Assembly (NCBI GenBank): GCA_011799875.1
Contig: CM022302.1
Span: 376,396,569 to 376,460,568, forward strand
Length of the DNA stretch: 64,000 nt
DNA from: Thinopyrum elongatum
Lineage: Eukaryota; Streptophyta; Magnoliopsida; Poales; Poaceae
Direction of reading: 5' to 3'
Shown here: in pieces, positions 11,256-22,324 of the stretch
Numbering within the stretch: position 1 is the first letter of the stretch
Layout: each line of letters begins with the position of its first letter
The notes under the pieces: model-generated
Databases searched by the model: none
What the model was told of the DNA's origin: nothing
The model's input: the letters and a program-made list of their open reading frames with translations, nothing else
Translations under genes and position numbers: made by a program

Positions 11256-11332
11256 GGCGGAACGACTGACAGGAAAGACCTATTTTGTGGGTGATGAAGA
11301 GAGGAACTGTGAAGTAATTTTCGAGTGGGTAG

Positions 11333-11342
11333 TTTTTATAGC
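11333..11342 (-). promoter_or_regulatory. TATA box of the coiled-coil gene
   Basis: On the minus strand the sequence reads CTATAAAAAC, about 80 bp before the ATG at 11,255. This spacing leaves roughly 50 nt of 5' untranslated leader, normal for a plant gene. Confidence 0.6.
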
Positions 11343-12073
11343 CCGATGCTAAGTGTGAACACATTTAGGTTTGATTGGTGTGAACAGATTTGCAATTACT
11401 TATTACGTTGTAATCTGGACTGTGACGATAAACAAGGTCAAAATTTATTGATGGTTCCACTTCTGGGCTCGAAGCCTATTTCTGTTGTTCTGGCTCATCG
11501 CAAACAGTTCTTATAGATCAACCGTATGCCACACATCGGAAGCCCGAAACGGTCCCCGGATGGCGTACGTGGGCCCGCGTTCTTAGACGTACATGTACAC
11601 GTGTCTGCCCACTATCACACATGGTCAAGATATCACCATCGTGTATGATGGATGCGCCGTCATGCCTCCCACGGGGTGCCAGAAGGTTGACCAGAATTGC
11701 CATATGCAGGTGTGGTTGCTCGCCATTTAGGCGGCTGCGGCGCACTCTGCTCGTCATTGAGGCGGCCGCGGCGCGCTCTGCTCGCGTCCGTCCGCACCTT
11801 TTGCTCGCCATTGAGGCGGCCACGGCGCGCTCCGCTCTGGCGTCCCTGCGCGTGCTCTGCTTGCCGTTGAGGCAAATTTACAATGGCAACAGTTAATAAT
11901 TGTCTTACATATTCAGGATAATTTAAAATGCCACATGCGGCAACGCCCAAAACACTCACGACCTACATATGCATACGATATAATAAAATATTGGCTAAAA
12001 GGCTGAGCTGGCGGCCTTCCGACGATGGTCTTCTCGGACTCCATGACCAGCATAGCACCCTTGCGGCCGTTCA

Positions 12074-12729
12074 TTACAAGTGTCCCGACCCTCTTCCGCC
12101 TACGGAGCTGCTGGTGCTGTGAGGCTCTTGGGGCTGCTGGGCCTCTTCCAGAAGAGCTCGACAACGTGCAATCGTGTGCATGACATCTCCACGGAACCGC
12201 TCCATTTCCATGTCTCTGGCCTGGTAGCAAATTCCGTCGATCACCTGCATCCTCAAGATACCACGTTGGCGATGTTCTACTTCGTCGGGGACGTCAACTC
12301 TGCCAAGGATGCGCTCGAGCCTGGCCACCACATCGTCGGGATCGAGGTTGGCATGGCCACCGCCGGCAATGATGAAGCCGCAGGCTGGCTGTCTCTTAAC
12401 TGAATCGCAGAGGTCCCCTGCCCATTCCTTGCAGGGCATCAGGCTCTCGATGAGCACTGGTGACGGTGGCTCTTCGGGTGGGTCGTCGATCATGCCGTGG
12501 AGCAGCTCTGGATCTTTTGCATGGTGGATGGCAAACTGCTCATCACACTTCCTCTACAATATATCGATTGTGCGCCCAAGGATTGTCGCGCCGATACGCT
12601 GCCGATCGGCCATCGTGCTTGCTCCGGCCGATGAAGCTCTTGCTCCCCGACCTGCTCCAGCTCGTTCTCCTCGCCGAAGATGTAACGCAGGTAGGGGTCG
12701 AAGTCGAAACTTTGGTCGTTGCTTGGCAT
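12074..12729 (-). pseudogene. Unrecognised gene with one frameshift and one nonsense codon
   Basis: Three minus-strand frames line up into one gene. The start is an ATG at 12,729, giving an acidic N-terminus (MPSNDQSFDFDPYLRYIFG). Between about 12,610 and 12,640 the coding sense moves to another frame (MADRQRIGATILGRTIDIL), which hits a TAG at 12,554-12,556. The same frame then continues through KCDEQFAIHHAKDPELL and the 139-residue open frame to 12,074, with blocks such as HANLDPDDVVARLERIL and QARDMEMERFRGDV. A TATA box lies 75-83 bp upstream of the ATG. No family recognised. Same strand and layout as the coiled-coil gene, so they may be two genes of one element. 11,520-12,070 between them has no supported gene. 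Confidence 0.55.
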
Positions 12730-12803
12730 GCTTGGAATAACTAATGGTAGATGGGTGAGGACTAGATATGTCAATAGTGTCGCGACGGTGCGTTGCCGCC
12801 TGG

Positions 12804-12811
12804 GTTATATG
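12804..12811 (-). promoter_or_regulatory. TATA box of the broken gene
   Basis: The minus strand reads CATATAAC about 75-83 bp before the ATG at 12,729, the same spacing as for the coiled-coil gene. Confidence 0.45.
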
Positions 12812-13153
12812 CAGCAAGCCATTAGCTGGTGGCGGGAAACCAATGAGGTAAGAGGCGGGGATTTTACAATTCACCCATGTGGAGCGCGGGAAGCATTCGC
12901 TGGAGCGCGGAAGCCTTCCCTGGAGCACACAACCCGAATACCGTATGTGGTGTCATGTGTTATCTATCACACACGTGTTAACATAAGGAAACGTATGTGT
13001 AACTTACTAATCATCGCACACGAGTACTCGCAGACGCAATGTGTGCGATACTCCTAGCCACCGCAAGCAACTAGTTTGCATTTTTCAAAGTTTTTTGTAC
13101 ACACAGAATCGCACACGAATTAACTGTAGTAACTGTCTATGTTATAATATCTC

Positions 13154-13640
13154 GTCGCAAACAGTTCATCCGAGTGGGCTGTTTGCCGCGTATCACACAC
13201 ATATTGTTTACACGAATCATTTGTGTTCTTTTGACTCATCGCAAACAGTTCATCCATGTGAACTGTATGCCGCATATCACACACATCTTGTTAAGTTGAA
13301 CCGTTTTTGTTGTGTTCCCTAATCGAAATAGTTCGTCCGAGTGAACCGTATGACATATATCACATACACCTTGATCTGGCTAACCGTTTATGTTGCATTC
13401 CCTAATAGCAAACAGTTCATCAGAGCTAACTGTATGCCGAATATCACACACACCTTGATATGGCTGCCGTTTCTGTTGTTCTGTCTCATCACAAACAGTT
13501 CTTATGGATCAACCATATGCCCCGCATCGCACACGCAACTAAAATCTGAACTGTGTTTGATGTATCCTTCATCGCAAACGTTTTGCATCTTTTTTTACTG
13601 TTTTTTTACACCACCATTTGCGATTAATGCATCGCACATA
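13154..13640. repeat. 84-bp subterminal tandem array (TCGCAAACAGTT)
   Basis: TCGCAAACAGTTC or close variants occur at 13,154, 13,239, 13,323, 13,406, 13,489 and 13,572 (spacing 83-85 bp), each with a CGTATgcCgcATATCACACAC word. The array ends just before the CACTA terminus at 13,696. Confidence 0.9.
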
Positions 13641-13696
13641 GTTTCGTCAAAGGGTCTCTGATCATAGTGTCGCGTTAGCAGCATCCTGTAGTAGTG

Positions 13697-13898
13697 TTGC
13701 TACTGCTATCAAATTACCATACTACTGTGCTACTGATCACTTTGCTGCAGATATTTAATCTCCAGGTGTGGTTGAATTGACAACTCAACTGCTAATACTT
13801 ACAAATATTCTTTGGCTCCCCTTGTGTCGAATCAATAAATTTGGGTTGAATACTCTACCCTCAAAAATGTTGCGGTCCCCTATACTTGTGGGTTATCA
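13697..13898 (+). mobile_element. WHAM-like gypsy LTR, last ~200 bp
   Basis: The reverse complement starts TGATAACCCACAAGTATAGG and matches the first 200 bp of the LTRs at 31,905 and 47,276. Here it is in the opposite orientation and ends in GGGTTATCA at 13,898. Its other part is missing because the CACTA-like element abuts it at 13,696. Beyond 13,898 the sequence changes at once to Sabrina-like internal DNA. Confidence 0.75.
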
Positions 13899-16536
13899 AT
13901 GGCGGAATCATTATCTCGATCATCCTTTTCCTTACTGGGACAATGCTCTAATAATGATGATCATCACACTTTTATTTACTTACAACTCGATACTGAAACA
14001 ATATGACTCTATATGAATACCTCTGGCAGTGTACCAGGATGTGCAATGATCTAGCATAACATGTATAACAATGATGAACGATGCCTTTGCCATAAATATC
14101 ATGTCAGCTCTATATGATCATGCAAAGGAATATGATGATGAACACACATGTCATAAGACAGAACAGTGGAAGTTGCATGGCAATATAACTTGGAATGGCT
14201 ATGGAAATGCCATGATAGGTAGGTATGGTGGCTGTTTTGAGGAGGATATAAGGAGGCTTATGTCTGATAGAGTGTATCATATCACTAGGTTTGGATGCAC
14301 CGGTGAAGTTTGCACCAACTCTTGAGGTGAGAAAGGGCAATGCATGGTACCGAAGAGGCTAGTAAATTGTGGAAAGATAGGAGTGCGTAATTATCCATGG
14401 GCTCAAATTTGTCATAAAGAACTCACACTACTAGAATCAGGGAATTTGCCATCAGCCAGTTCTTTGCCGTCTGCTAGCTGACGGCAAAGAAGGTATTTGC
14501 CATCCGCTTACAAAAAATAGATGGCAAAGAACTGGCTGATGGCAAAGATACAGTTTGCCATTAGCCAGTTCTTTGTCGTCTGCTAGCAAACAGCAAAGAA
14601 TCTTTGCCGTCCGCTAGCAGACGGCAAAGAGATGGGTGGGGTCCATTTTAGGCCAGTGCTGTAACGGGCCACCCACCCCCTCTTTGCCGTCTGCTAGCGG
14701 ATGGCAAAGAACGTGTCCCATGCTCTAACTAACGGTCACCCCTCTCTTTCCCCGGCCCCAGCCCTCTCTCTCTCCTCTCTCTCCGCCCACCCGCGCCCGC
14801 ACCACCGCCGCCAAGCACCATCGCCGCTCGAACGCTGTCGCCGCCCCACCACCCCACCGCCGTCCCACCACCCCGCCGCTGCACCACCACGCCGCCCCGA
14901 AGCCCTGCGGCCCCGTCGCCACCGCCACCCCGTCGCCCCAGCCGCCCGGCGCCCCCGGTTATTGTGAAAGTTTTATTATCCCTCGAAGCAAAGTACTACT
15001 CACATGCCCCTAGGGAGTAGGTTGGTAGGAGTTAACCATCGCGCACCCCTGGTTATGACAGCACTCAAGGATTTCAATCAGACATAGAAATACTCAAACA
15101 TTCCCACCATGCCATAATGGACACTTAAATGAGTAGTTGATAACAAGCTTTAATATGGGTATTGTAACCAATGATCATGGACTCATACCCTTTCATATTA
15201 CGACATCAATATAATTAAAACATATGATTCACATTTAGTGATCTACATGAAAGTTTTTATTATACCACTCTTGAATACCCATACTTTTTGCACTACTATT
15301 ATAACCCTTGCTCATTACCATTTCCTATTAAATAGACTCTCAAAAAGATTTAAGTGAATCATAAGATTGCAATCATTTCTATAAAATATAACCATCGCTA
15401 TGCTCTAACAAGTATAAGTGAAGCAAAAGAGCAACTACCTAGCTCGAAAGATATAAATGAAGCACATAGAGTATTCTAACAAGATAAATGTGTGCCCATC
15501 TCAAAAGGTGTGCCCAGCAAACAATTATTGTGGCAAACTAATAAAAAAGAAAAATATAACTATGGCACAAGACGCTCCAAGAAAAACTCATATCATGTGA
15601 TGAATAAAAATATAGCTCCAAGTAATATATCGATGGATTGTAGACGAAAGAGGGTATGCCATCCGGGGCATCCCCAAGCTTAGATGCTTGGGTCTTCCTT
15701 GAATATTACCTTGGGGTGCCTTGTGCATCCCCAATCTTAGGGTCTTGCCGCTCCTTATTCCTTCATCCATTGTGATCTCACCCAAAACATGAAAACTTCA
15801 GCATACAAAATTCAACATAAACCTTGTGAGATCCGTTAGTATAATATACAAATCATAAACTGTAGGTACTGTTGTAAACTCATTCATAATTAATCTTGCA
15901 TAATACCTAGTTACCTACTATATTCTAACTTCTGATTACTTATACCCCCCGATATAATCCATAACATCATTAAAACAAGCACACTATACAATAAAAAACA
16001 GAATCTGTCTAAAACAGAACAGTCTATAATGATCTGAACAAAAACTATACTTCTGTACCTCCAAAAATTCTGAAAAATTAGGAAAACATGGGGGAAAATT
16101 GTATATCAATCATGTGTAAAAATTTCAGATCAAAAGAAAGTTCCAAGGAATTATAGTAATTCCAGCACTGGGCGCAAAAGTTTCTGTTTTCCACAGAGTC
16201 AAATCAACAATCAACCAAATCACCCAAAGGCTTTACTTGACACAAACACTAATTAAATATAAAAACACAATCATTACAGTAGCAATAATCATTTCATCAC
16301 ATAAAATAGAAAAAAAGCAACTATTGGGTTGCCTCCCACCAGGCGCTATTGTTTTATGCCCCTAGATAGGCATAATGCATTGTTCTCAAGTATTGTCATC
16401 CTTCATATTAATTCCATAGGTGGCTCTCATAATAGATTCATACAGGGGCGGGCCCAGGACTTGGAGACTGTGTATTCAGAATTTAAAGCCTAAAACCTTG
16501 TTTTCGAAGTGTTTAACTGGTTATAGCACCATATTG
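13899..16536 (-). mobile_element. Sabrina-like gypsy internal fragment
   Basis: The reverse complement matches 28,650-30,170 of the Sabrina-like element S, including the pair of GCATCTAAGCTTGGGG / GGGATGCCCC words near 15,670 and the GTTGCCTCCC word near 16,330. It covers the internal non-coding region after the S reading frame. It is interrupted by a CACTA fragment (14,426-14,957) and ends near an unrelated ACAGGGGCGGGCCCAGG word at 16,442 and the CACTA at 16,537. No protein gene lies in it. Confidence 0.7.
14426..14957. mobile_element. One-ended CACTA fragment
   Basis: It starts CACTACTAGAATCAGGGAAT and carries TTTGCCGTCTGCTAGC-type subterminal repeats, nearly the same as the right end of the element at 16,537-20,520. 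It then runs into a GC-rich pyrimidine and CCACC-rich stretch (14,720-14,957) and stops without a second terminus. Comparison with 29,660-29,720 shows that the host sequence (CATAAAGAACTCAC ... TTATTG) is interrupted exactly here, with about 5 bp of host missing. The Pro/Arg-rich open frame in the GC-rich part is not supported as a gene. Confidence 0.8.
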
Positions 16537-17320
16537 CACTACAGGAATCAGGTATTTTGCCGTCTACCATGGCAGACGGCAAAGGCAGTTAAGCGGATGG
16601 CAAAGACCTTTGCCGTCTTCTGGCAGACGGCACCACTTCCAGCACAAAAAACCACGGTAAAGGGCTTCTTTTCCGTCTTCATAAATTAAGCAGATGGCAA
16701 AGATCTTTGTCGTCAGCCATACAGTGAAAACAGACGGCAAAGCCAGTGGACGGCATAGCACATGGGGTTAGCCCCGTTAGGTGGCTAACGGCACACTTTG
16801 TCGTCCGCTTGCGGACGGCAAAGAGACAACCTCCTTTGACATCTTCCAGGTGACGTCAGCTGACCTTAGCTGGCTACTGGCCGACTTTGCCGCCTGCGAC
16901 AGATGGCAAATCACACCAACCTTTGCTGTTTGCCACAGACGGCAAAGTGACCAAATGGGTCAGACTTGATGCTCCCAGGTTGCATAGGTTGCTGTCACGT
17001 GTCCCCTTTGCCGTCTGTGGCAGACGACAAAGTGCCTGTATTGCCCCATTTTATTCTGTTTTTTGCTATATCCAAGCATTTTCATAGCAATATATATATA
17101 TATATCACAGGGAAAGTTTCACAGCAAATATATGAGATATCCAACACATAAGTTTCATCCATACATACATAGTTTCATCCATATTACAATAGTTTCATCC
17201 ATAGGTAGCAAGTTCAACATTGTTCATCGATACAAAATGAAAACAGAAAGTAAAAACAAGCACTCCATCAATGCAAGCTTCCGTGAAGTGAATGAAATCT
17301 ACAAAATGGGAAATAAGAAA

Positions 17321-17337
17321 GTTAGAAGAAGAAGACT

Positions 17338-17366
<29 letters not shown>
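17321..17366. repeat. (GAA)n microsatellite
   Basis: Two runs of GAA, the second about nine units long, inside the CACTA element. A short TA-dinucleotide run lies at 17,089-17,104. Confidence 0.95.
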
Positions 17367-17368
<2 letters not shown>

Positions 17369-17374
17369 TATGAC

Positions 17375-18065
17375 ATTTATGAGGTTACCAAGGTTATGAT
17401 GCCATTTTTTACCTAAGTAAGCTAAGTATATGACATTTATGAGCTTACCAAGGTTATCATGCCATTTTTTACCTAAGTAAGCTAATTATGTCATAAATAA
17501 ACTAAATAAGCTAAATATAGGTCATTATTGAGCTAACCTAGGTAATTATGCCATTTTTGAGTTAACTAAGCATATTATGTCATTTTGGAGGAAACAAAGC
17601 TAAGTATAGGTCATTTTAGAGCTAAGTTAGGTAAAATAGGTCATTTTGGAGCTAAGTAAGCTTATTATGTCATTTTGGATTAAAATAAGCTAAGTATATG
17701 ACATGTACGAGCTTATGAAGGTTATTATGCCATTTTTGACCTAAGTAAGCTAATTATGCCATTTTTGACATAAGTAAGCTAAGTATAGGTCATTATTGAG
17801 CTAACCTAGGTAACTAAGCATATTAGAGCTAACTTAGCATATTAGAGCCAACTTAGGTCATTTTGGAGGAAACAAAGCTAAGTATAGGTCATTTTAGAGC
17901 TAACTTGGGTAAAATAGGTCATTTTGGAGCTAAGTAAGCTTATTATGTCATTTTGGAGGAAAATAAGCTACATTTATGAGCTAACCAATGTTATTATGCA
18001 ATTTTTGACCTAAGTAAGCTAATTATGTCATAAATGAACTAAATAAAGCTAAGTATAGGTCATTA
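17375..18065. repeat. ~40-bp degenerate tandem array (GCTAAGTATAGGTCATT)
   Basis: The words AAGCTAAGTATAGGTCATT, GAGCTAAC.TAGGTAA and TATGTCATTTTGGAG recur about every 38-45 bp for nearly 700 bp, with higher-order duplications such as GGAGGAAACAAAGCTAAG at about 17,588 and 17,866. No reading frame survives in it. Confidence 0.85.
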
Positions 18066-19186
18066 TGCATTTGTTAAGCAACGCTCTCCGGAGAGACTGG
18101 GGTGGAATGGAAGTACCCCTCCCACCACGCGCCGACAAAGAAGGAGCCTCGGAGCACTCTGGACCCGCGCCCACCATCTTTCAACACCTGCCATGACAAA
18201 GAGTAAACGAAATTCGTACAACATAAATAAATTGAATATCGACATGAATAATAATATGTATATAACTTAAGTGTATCATCATCATGTACAACATAAAAAA
18301 ATTGAATACCTAACATGAACTAATAATATATATGTACTAGGACAATGCCCGTGCGTTGCAACGGCGGCACAAATATTTCAACACATACAATATATCTTGA
18401 GGATCCTCATGCACATCAAGTGACATTATCAAATTTTATCAACGCTAATCACTTTTTTCCTTCTTATTTCTCCACGCACTATCCGCGTCTCCGCCATGCA
18501 TACCAAGCTCGACATATCAATGGTGGATCCAGTTTGCAATCCCCCTTCCATCCCACTAAATAGTTGTGTTATAGTATTTCCCAGTGTGCTCATGTTAGCC
18601 TGTCCCGCCCCCTCCCTACGTCCCCCAAACATGCCAATGCAACGCACATGTAAACTTACAAAGAAATGTCCTTGCTCGTCCTAGTTAGCAGCAACTTATT
18701 TAAAAATCAAGAAGTTTAATATTGTAGTAATATAACAAGTTTGATTAAGATATTAATACAAACAATTTTTGTGACTCCTACTCAATATCTAGGTGAAGAT
18801 ATTTGTGGTTTACAAGAAAAAAATTCAAGGTTGCCAATAGAGTAGTGCCACTTTCGATACACAAATAATCCAAACATACTAATCAAAGATGTCTTGGTTT
18901 CCATTTTTCAAGTTAGTAGTCTTAGAAATAATCCAAACTTTCCAATGGAGCAGTGTCATATTGGAGTCCGGCTTGGAAATAAAGAGTTATCACCATCGCT
19001 GTGTGTGCGCCCGTGCGCTGGTGCATCCTGTCTTGCCAATGTTCAGCAAAAAAAGATTAAAATGAGGCCATGAGTAATTATAATCTTGGAACAGACGTCT
19101 TGTTTCTTCAGTAATCTATAATTTAATATAGTAAATATTGTGCAGCCAATAGTGTTGCAAACCTGGACTGCCATGCTTTTTGCAAC

Positions 19187-19645
19187 CTGAAATCCTCCTA
19201 CATTCAAGCTTGAAAGGCCACGAACATCTACGTCGTCACCACAACATGAGTGATATGTGACCTGCAAGGGAATGAATCAATACATAAATTGTCTCAGATC
19301 ATACTGTACCTCTACGCTTTATAGTGATTTCCTACAAACTGAATAAACTAATATTTTTAGCTGCATAAACTAATTATTTACAGTGATTTCCTTTTTCTTG
19401 TATCAAGAGTTATTACAGAATCAGTAGCTAAACTGCAAAACATAAAATATGAATTGGTACTTACTGGTTTTCTATTCAAATCAAGATTCAAGACATCATA
19501 TACACTATCTAAATGGTCAAGCTCATACCTACAAACTGTACAAGGAGCTATATATAATGTATTAATGTGTCCCTTGCATGTAGCAATGGTTGGTGGTGCC
19601 TTCCTTGAGCGCATCGGCTTAATTAAGAATAATGACCAGTTGAAT
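19187..19645 (-). pseudogene. Two-exon gene fragment carried by the CACTA element
   Basis: On the minus strand, exon 1 is 19,645-19,465, bounded by a TTTTTCAG acceptor and a CCA|GTAAGT donor. Exon 2 is 19,261-19,187 (75 bp), bounded by TTGCAG and CAG|GTTGCA. The 203-bp intron joins them in phase 0, so the reading passes from ...LNLDLNRKP to VTYHSCCGDD with no stop. Exon 1 holds KAPPTIATCKGHIN and CTVCRYELDHLD. Neither the 5' nor the 3' end of the gene is evident; upstream minus sequence (19,700-19,840) may hold another exon but its phase does not fit. I cannot name the family; Cys-rich spacing (CTVC...SCC) is visible but does not match a zinc finger I know. 19,850-20,200 shows no supported coding. 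Confidence 0.5.
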
Positions 19646-20852
19646 CTGAAAAAGGAAGTAACTAAAATTAGGTTGGTGATTACATGGCCCATCATCAATC
19701 ACACATATATATACAACCTTTGAATCGTGATATTCATCATTAGCAGCAAGCACCCACGGTGACAGCAGCAAGCACACCACCTCGTCATTGTCTAAGCTAC
19801 AAGCGAGTCTCACATGGCGGCTGGGAGGAGCACCGCACATCACGTAGGTGGATGTAGAAGAGCTTCTTGGTTTGGTTCCCCATAATGTGGTTCTTGATCT
19901 CTAGCAGCGATAGCACCTCTTGTGCTTCCGATCACCCCCCTATGCGCCTCCTCCTCCCCGGCACAGACCTTGCAATCCTTACAAGCTGCTACAGCAAAGA
20001 ATCAGGATGAAGGTAGCCACTTGGCATGCAGACGGCCATTGCCTGTCTTGCCGTCGACATGCCCCTACATGCTATAGTTGCAAATATTCCACGCTGGAGA
20101 GAGAGAGATGAGGTTAGGCCTCCGCCAATCTGGTCCACCAGAGCCACTTTCCTATTCACATCCCAAAATAGCATCCTTTGTGAGAGAGACAGAGAGAGTT
20201 GGAGGTGGGGTGGGGGTGGGCCGTTAGTAGGGCATTCTTTGCTGTCTACTAGCGGACGGCAAAGAATCTTTGCCGTCAGCTAGCAGACGGCAAAGAATGC
20301 CCTACTAACGGCCCGAACGGCCAACCCCCCACTGGCCTCTAGTGGACCCCACCCAGCCCTTTGCCGTCTGCTTATGTTGACTTTGCCGTCAGCTAGCAGA
20401 CGGCAAAGAACTGGCTGATGGCAAAATCTATCTTTGCCATCAGCCAGTTCTTTGATGTCAGTTTTTTGTATGTGGACGGCAAAGAACTGACTGATGGCAA
20501 ATTCCCTGATTCCAGTAGTGTTGTATTGATTGTATTACAAATAGAGTATATAGCATAATACAATAGATTCAAGAAATTGATCATAACTTGGAATTGTTCA
20601 ACATTTCCCCACAAAATTCAACATATATAGAATTACTAATTGATCAAACATATTGTCGCAACATTTGAGATACATAGAGGATGGAAAATAGCAAATGATA
20701 AGAAATCATACAAATTATAGGATAACTTTCCGATCATTAATGCTTTGAAAATGAGTGATGATGTCTTCATCCTTAACTTGCAAGAAGTAATGCTCATTGT
20801 CATAATGCAAAATCGCATCCCAAAATGAAAATGATATTAACATATTATATTA

Positions 20853-20921
20853 CTCCCTCTGTAAACTATTATAAGATCTTTTAGATCACAATAACACATA
20901 AAAGATTCTCATGTGTTAACA
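20853..20921. mobile_element. Half of a Stowaway-type MITE
   Basis: It begins CTCCCTCTGTAAACTATTATAA, the usual left end of Triticeae Stowaway-type MITEs, and lacks the matching right half. The rest of 20,524-20,852 is AT-rich with no feature seen. Confidence 0.5.
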
Positions 20922-20929
20922 ATTAATCA

Positions 20930-21878
20930 GGGCCGGTCCTAAGATTTTGGGGGCCTAGAGCAGAAGGTAAATTCGGGGCCCTTAATATATAACATGATAA
21001 CAATAATAACAAACATAAATGTGAACATTTATTAAATTCTTCCAATAAATATTTTGGGTATACAACACTGCGATCTCACGAGATGTGTGTCTATATATGT
21101 AGGAATTTCGTGTCTATATATCACATGGCATCCTTGAAAATGCAAACTAGTTTTGTACTGACTAATTATATGATTGCTATTCTAAATAGCAGTATGCGAG
21201 AAATGAAGATAGCTGAGCAAATCCAAACCAATAATATGGAAATATGTTTTCACGTGTTCAAAAACTAAATCAATGGATAGCACAAAGTTACTATCCCCTC
21301 TGTAACTTAATACTAGACGTTTATTAGAATGTACTAGGAGTCAAAAAACATCTCGTACTATGTTACGGAAGGAGTATTACCTAGTTGTGCAAATGAAGTT
21401 GTGCAAATGAGTAAATAAAGGATTAATTACCTTATGTATGCCATCATTGCACAACTCATCTGAAAATTATTTGTACAGATGAGGGTCTAGAACGTTACTC
21501 TTCCTTCTTGATCTCTTTGAGATCTAGTGTGCATCGCAAGAACATCATTATCAAACTTCAGAATCATAATGAGGTTAACGATACGTACTACTGCTGAAGA
21601 TGTTGAATGGCCAGCATCGCTCATATCGGCAGACGACGGGCAACATGTACTACTGCTGGGTTCCGGCATTTAGTCGTACCTGATCCCTGGCAACATGTGT
21701 CGTCTCATCAAGAAATTCCTTAGTTCATCTATTGCGATCTGAGCGTGAGGTGAAAGGCGGCGCTTGTAGGTGCGTTATGCCTGACTCGAAGCCCTAAATC
21801 CTGGTCGAAACCTATGTTGTGTCGTTGCATCAGACTCTATGACCTACTATTTGTGCCAAGTCCCCAGGGCCGGCCTTG
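20930..21878. mobile_element. 949-bp hAT-type element, 8-bp target duplication
   Basis: The left end is CAGGGCCGGTCC and the right end, inverted, is CAAGGCCGGCCC, hAT-like termini with mismatches. The flanks are CAATTAAT at 20,922-20,929 and CAATTAAT at 21,879-21,886, a perfect 8-bp duplication as hAT transposases make. No transposase frame is present, so it is non-autonomous. A Stowaway-type MITE is nested at 21,291. Confidence 0.85.
21291..21376. mobile_element. Stowaway-type MITE nested in the hAT element
   Basis: The left end CTATCCCCTCTGTAAC and right end GTTACGGAAGGAG are roughly inverted, with a TA at the right border and ACGTTT.. / ..AAACAT-type internal symmetry typical of 80-90 bp Triticeae Stowaways. 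The left terminus is mutated. Confidence 0.65.
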
Positions 21879-21920
21879 CAATTAATCCTTGTGAATCACT
21901 ACAAACAAGTCTCAAAATTC

Positions 21921-22324
21921 GCCTGTTTGGGACTGCTCTGCTTCACCAAAATTAGTTTCAGTCCACGAAATTCAATTTGGAGCACTTTCAAACAGGAGTT
22001 GTAGCACTACCAAAGATAATGTTTGGCTTTCATCTAGCTCCAGCTTCAGAAATGGTAAATTTGGTAGAAAGGATCTATCTGATTGGACGAGGTGAAAGAA
22101 ATGAAGGGGTGTCCACTTACTGGTGGCAGTGGTGGATAATTTCCCCCCAACTTCAGCTTCTAGAGTTTTTTTAAGCACTCCCTGAAGAGCTTTATAAAAA
22201 ACTGGGAGTTGTACCCTAGATTCTAGTTTTTTTGCGGAGCGGCATATCATGGAGCTACCCTCATTTGGCATGTGTTTTTTGGAGCGGAGCTGAATTTTAA
22301 GGAGCAGAGCAGTCCCAAAACAAG
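21921..22324. mobile_element. 404-bp inverted-repeat element (MITE-like)
   Basis: TGTTTGGGACTGCTCTGCT near 21,924 is matched by AGCAGAGCAGTCCCAAAACA near the end, inverted, with one mismatch and extension of weaker similarity inward (AAAATTAG / TGAATTTT). Internal parts are also partly self-complementary (GGAGCTAC, AGCTCC). No clear target duplication was found, so the superfamily is open. Confidence 0.6.

Larger units (their letters stand above)
3990..13696. mobile_element. CACTA-like element, right end clear, left end unresolved
   Basis: The right end reads GCATCCTGTAGTAGTG at 13,681-13,696, so the inverted form starts CACTACTACAGGATGC, a CACTA-type terminus. It is preceded by an 84-bp array of TCGCAAACAGTT; a related TCGCACACGGTT array (75 bp) lies at 5,424-5,770, which suggests both belong to one element. 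CACTACTACA also occurs at 4,210, but the bases before it are AAA while those after 13,696 are TTG, so this pairing lacks a target duplication. 3,990-4,356 holds no gene; it has two related copies of an AAGGCATCT...CCAAATA word. Confidence 0.5.
16537..20520. mobile_element. Complete CACTA element with TTG target duplications
   Basis: The left end is CACTACAGGAATCAGG at 16,537 and the right end is CCTGATTCCAGTAGTG at 20,505-20,520, an inverted pair. It is flanked by TTG at 16,534-16,536 and TTG at 20,521-20,523, the 3-bp duplication CACTA elements make. Both ends carry TTTGCCGTC / GACGGCAAA repeats. Length is 3,984 bp, too short for a full transposase pair, so it is non-autonomous. Inside are simple repeats, a 40-bp-type array, and a two-exon gene piece. 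Near 18,338 a word ACTAGGACAATGCCCGTGCG begins that is common in Triticeae repeats; I could not define that unit. Confidence 0.9.

Noticed and set aside
5424..13640. Tandem arrays as a CRISPR-like or centromeric satellite array
   Set aside because: Repeats are contiguous without unique spacers, differ in unit length, and sit inside a transposon with eukaryotic features.
4210..13696. CACTACTACA at 4,210 as the left end paired with 13,696
   Set aside because: Ten bases agree with the right end, but the 3-bp flanks are AAA and TTG, and the sequence to the left of 4,210 is not the WHAM-like LTR that flanks the right end.
14701..14967. Pro/Arg-rich 88-codon frame
   Set aside because: Composition follows from a CCACC/GCCGC-rich stretch, the frame runs past the CACTA fragment into gypsy sequence, and the opposite strand is equally open.
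16442..16536. ACAGGGGCGGGCCCAGG as a hAT-like end
   Set aside because: The word looks like a known terminal type, but no partner end or 8-bp duplication was found on either side of the CACTA element.
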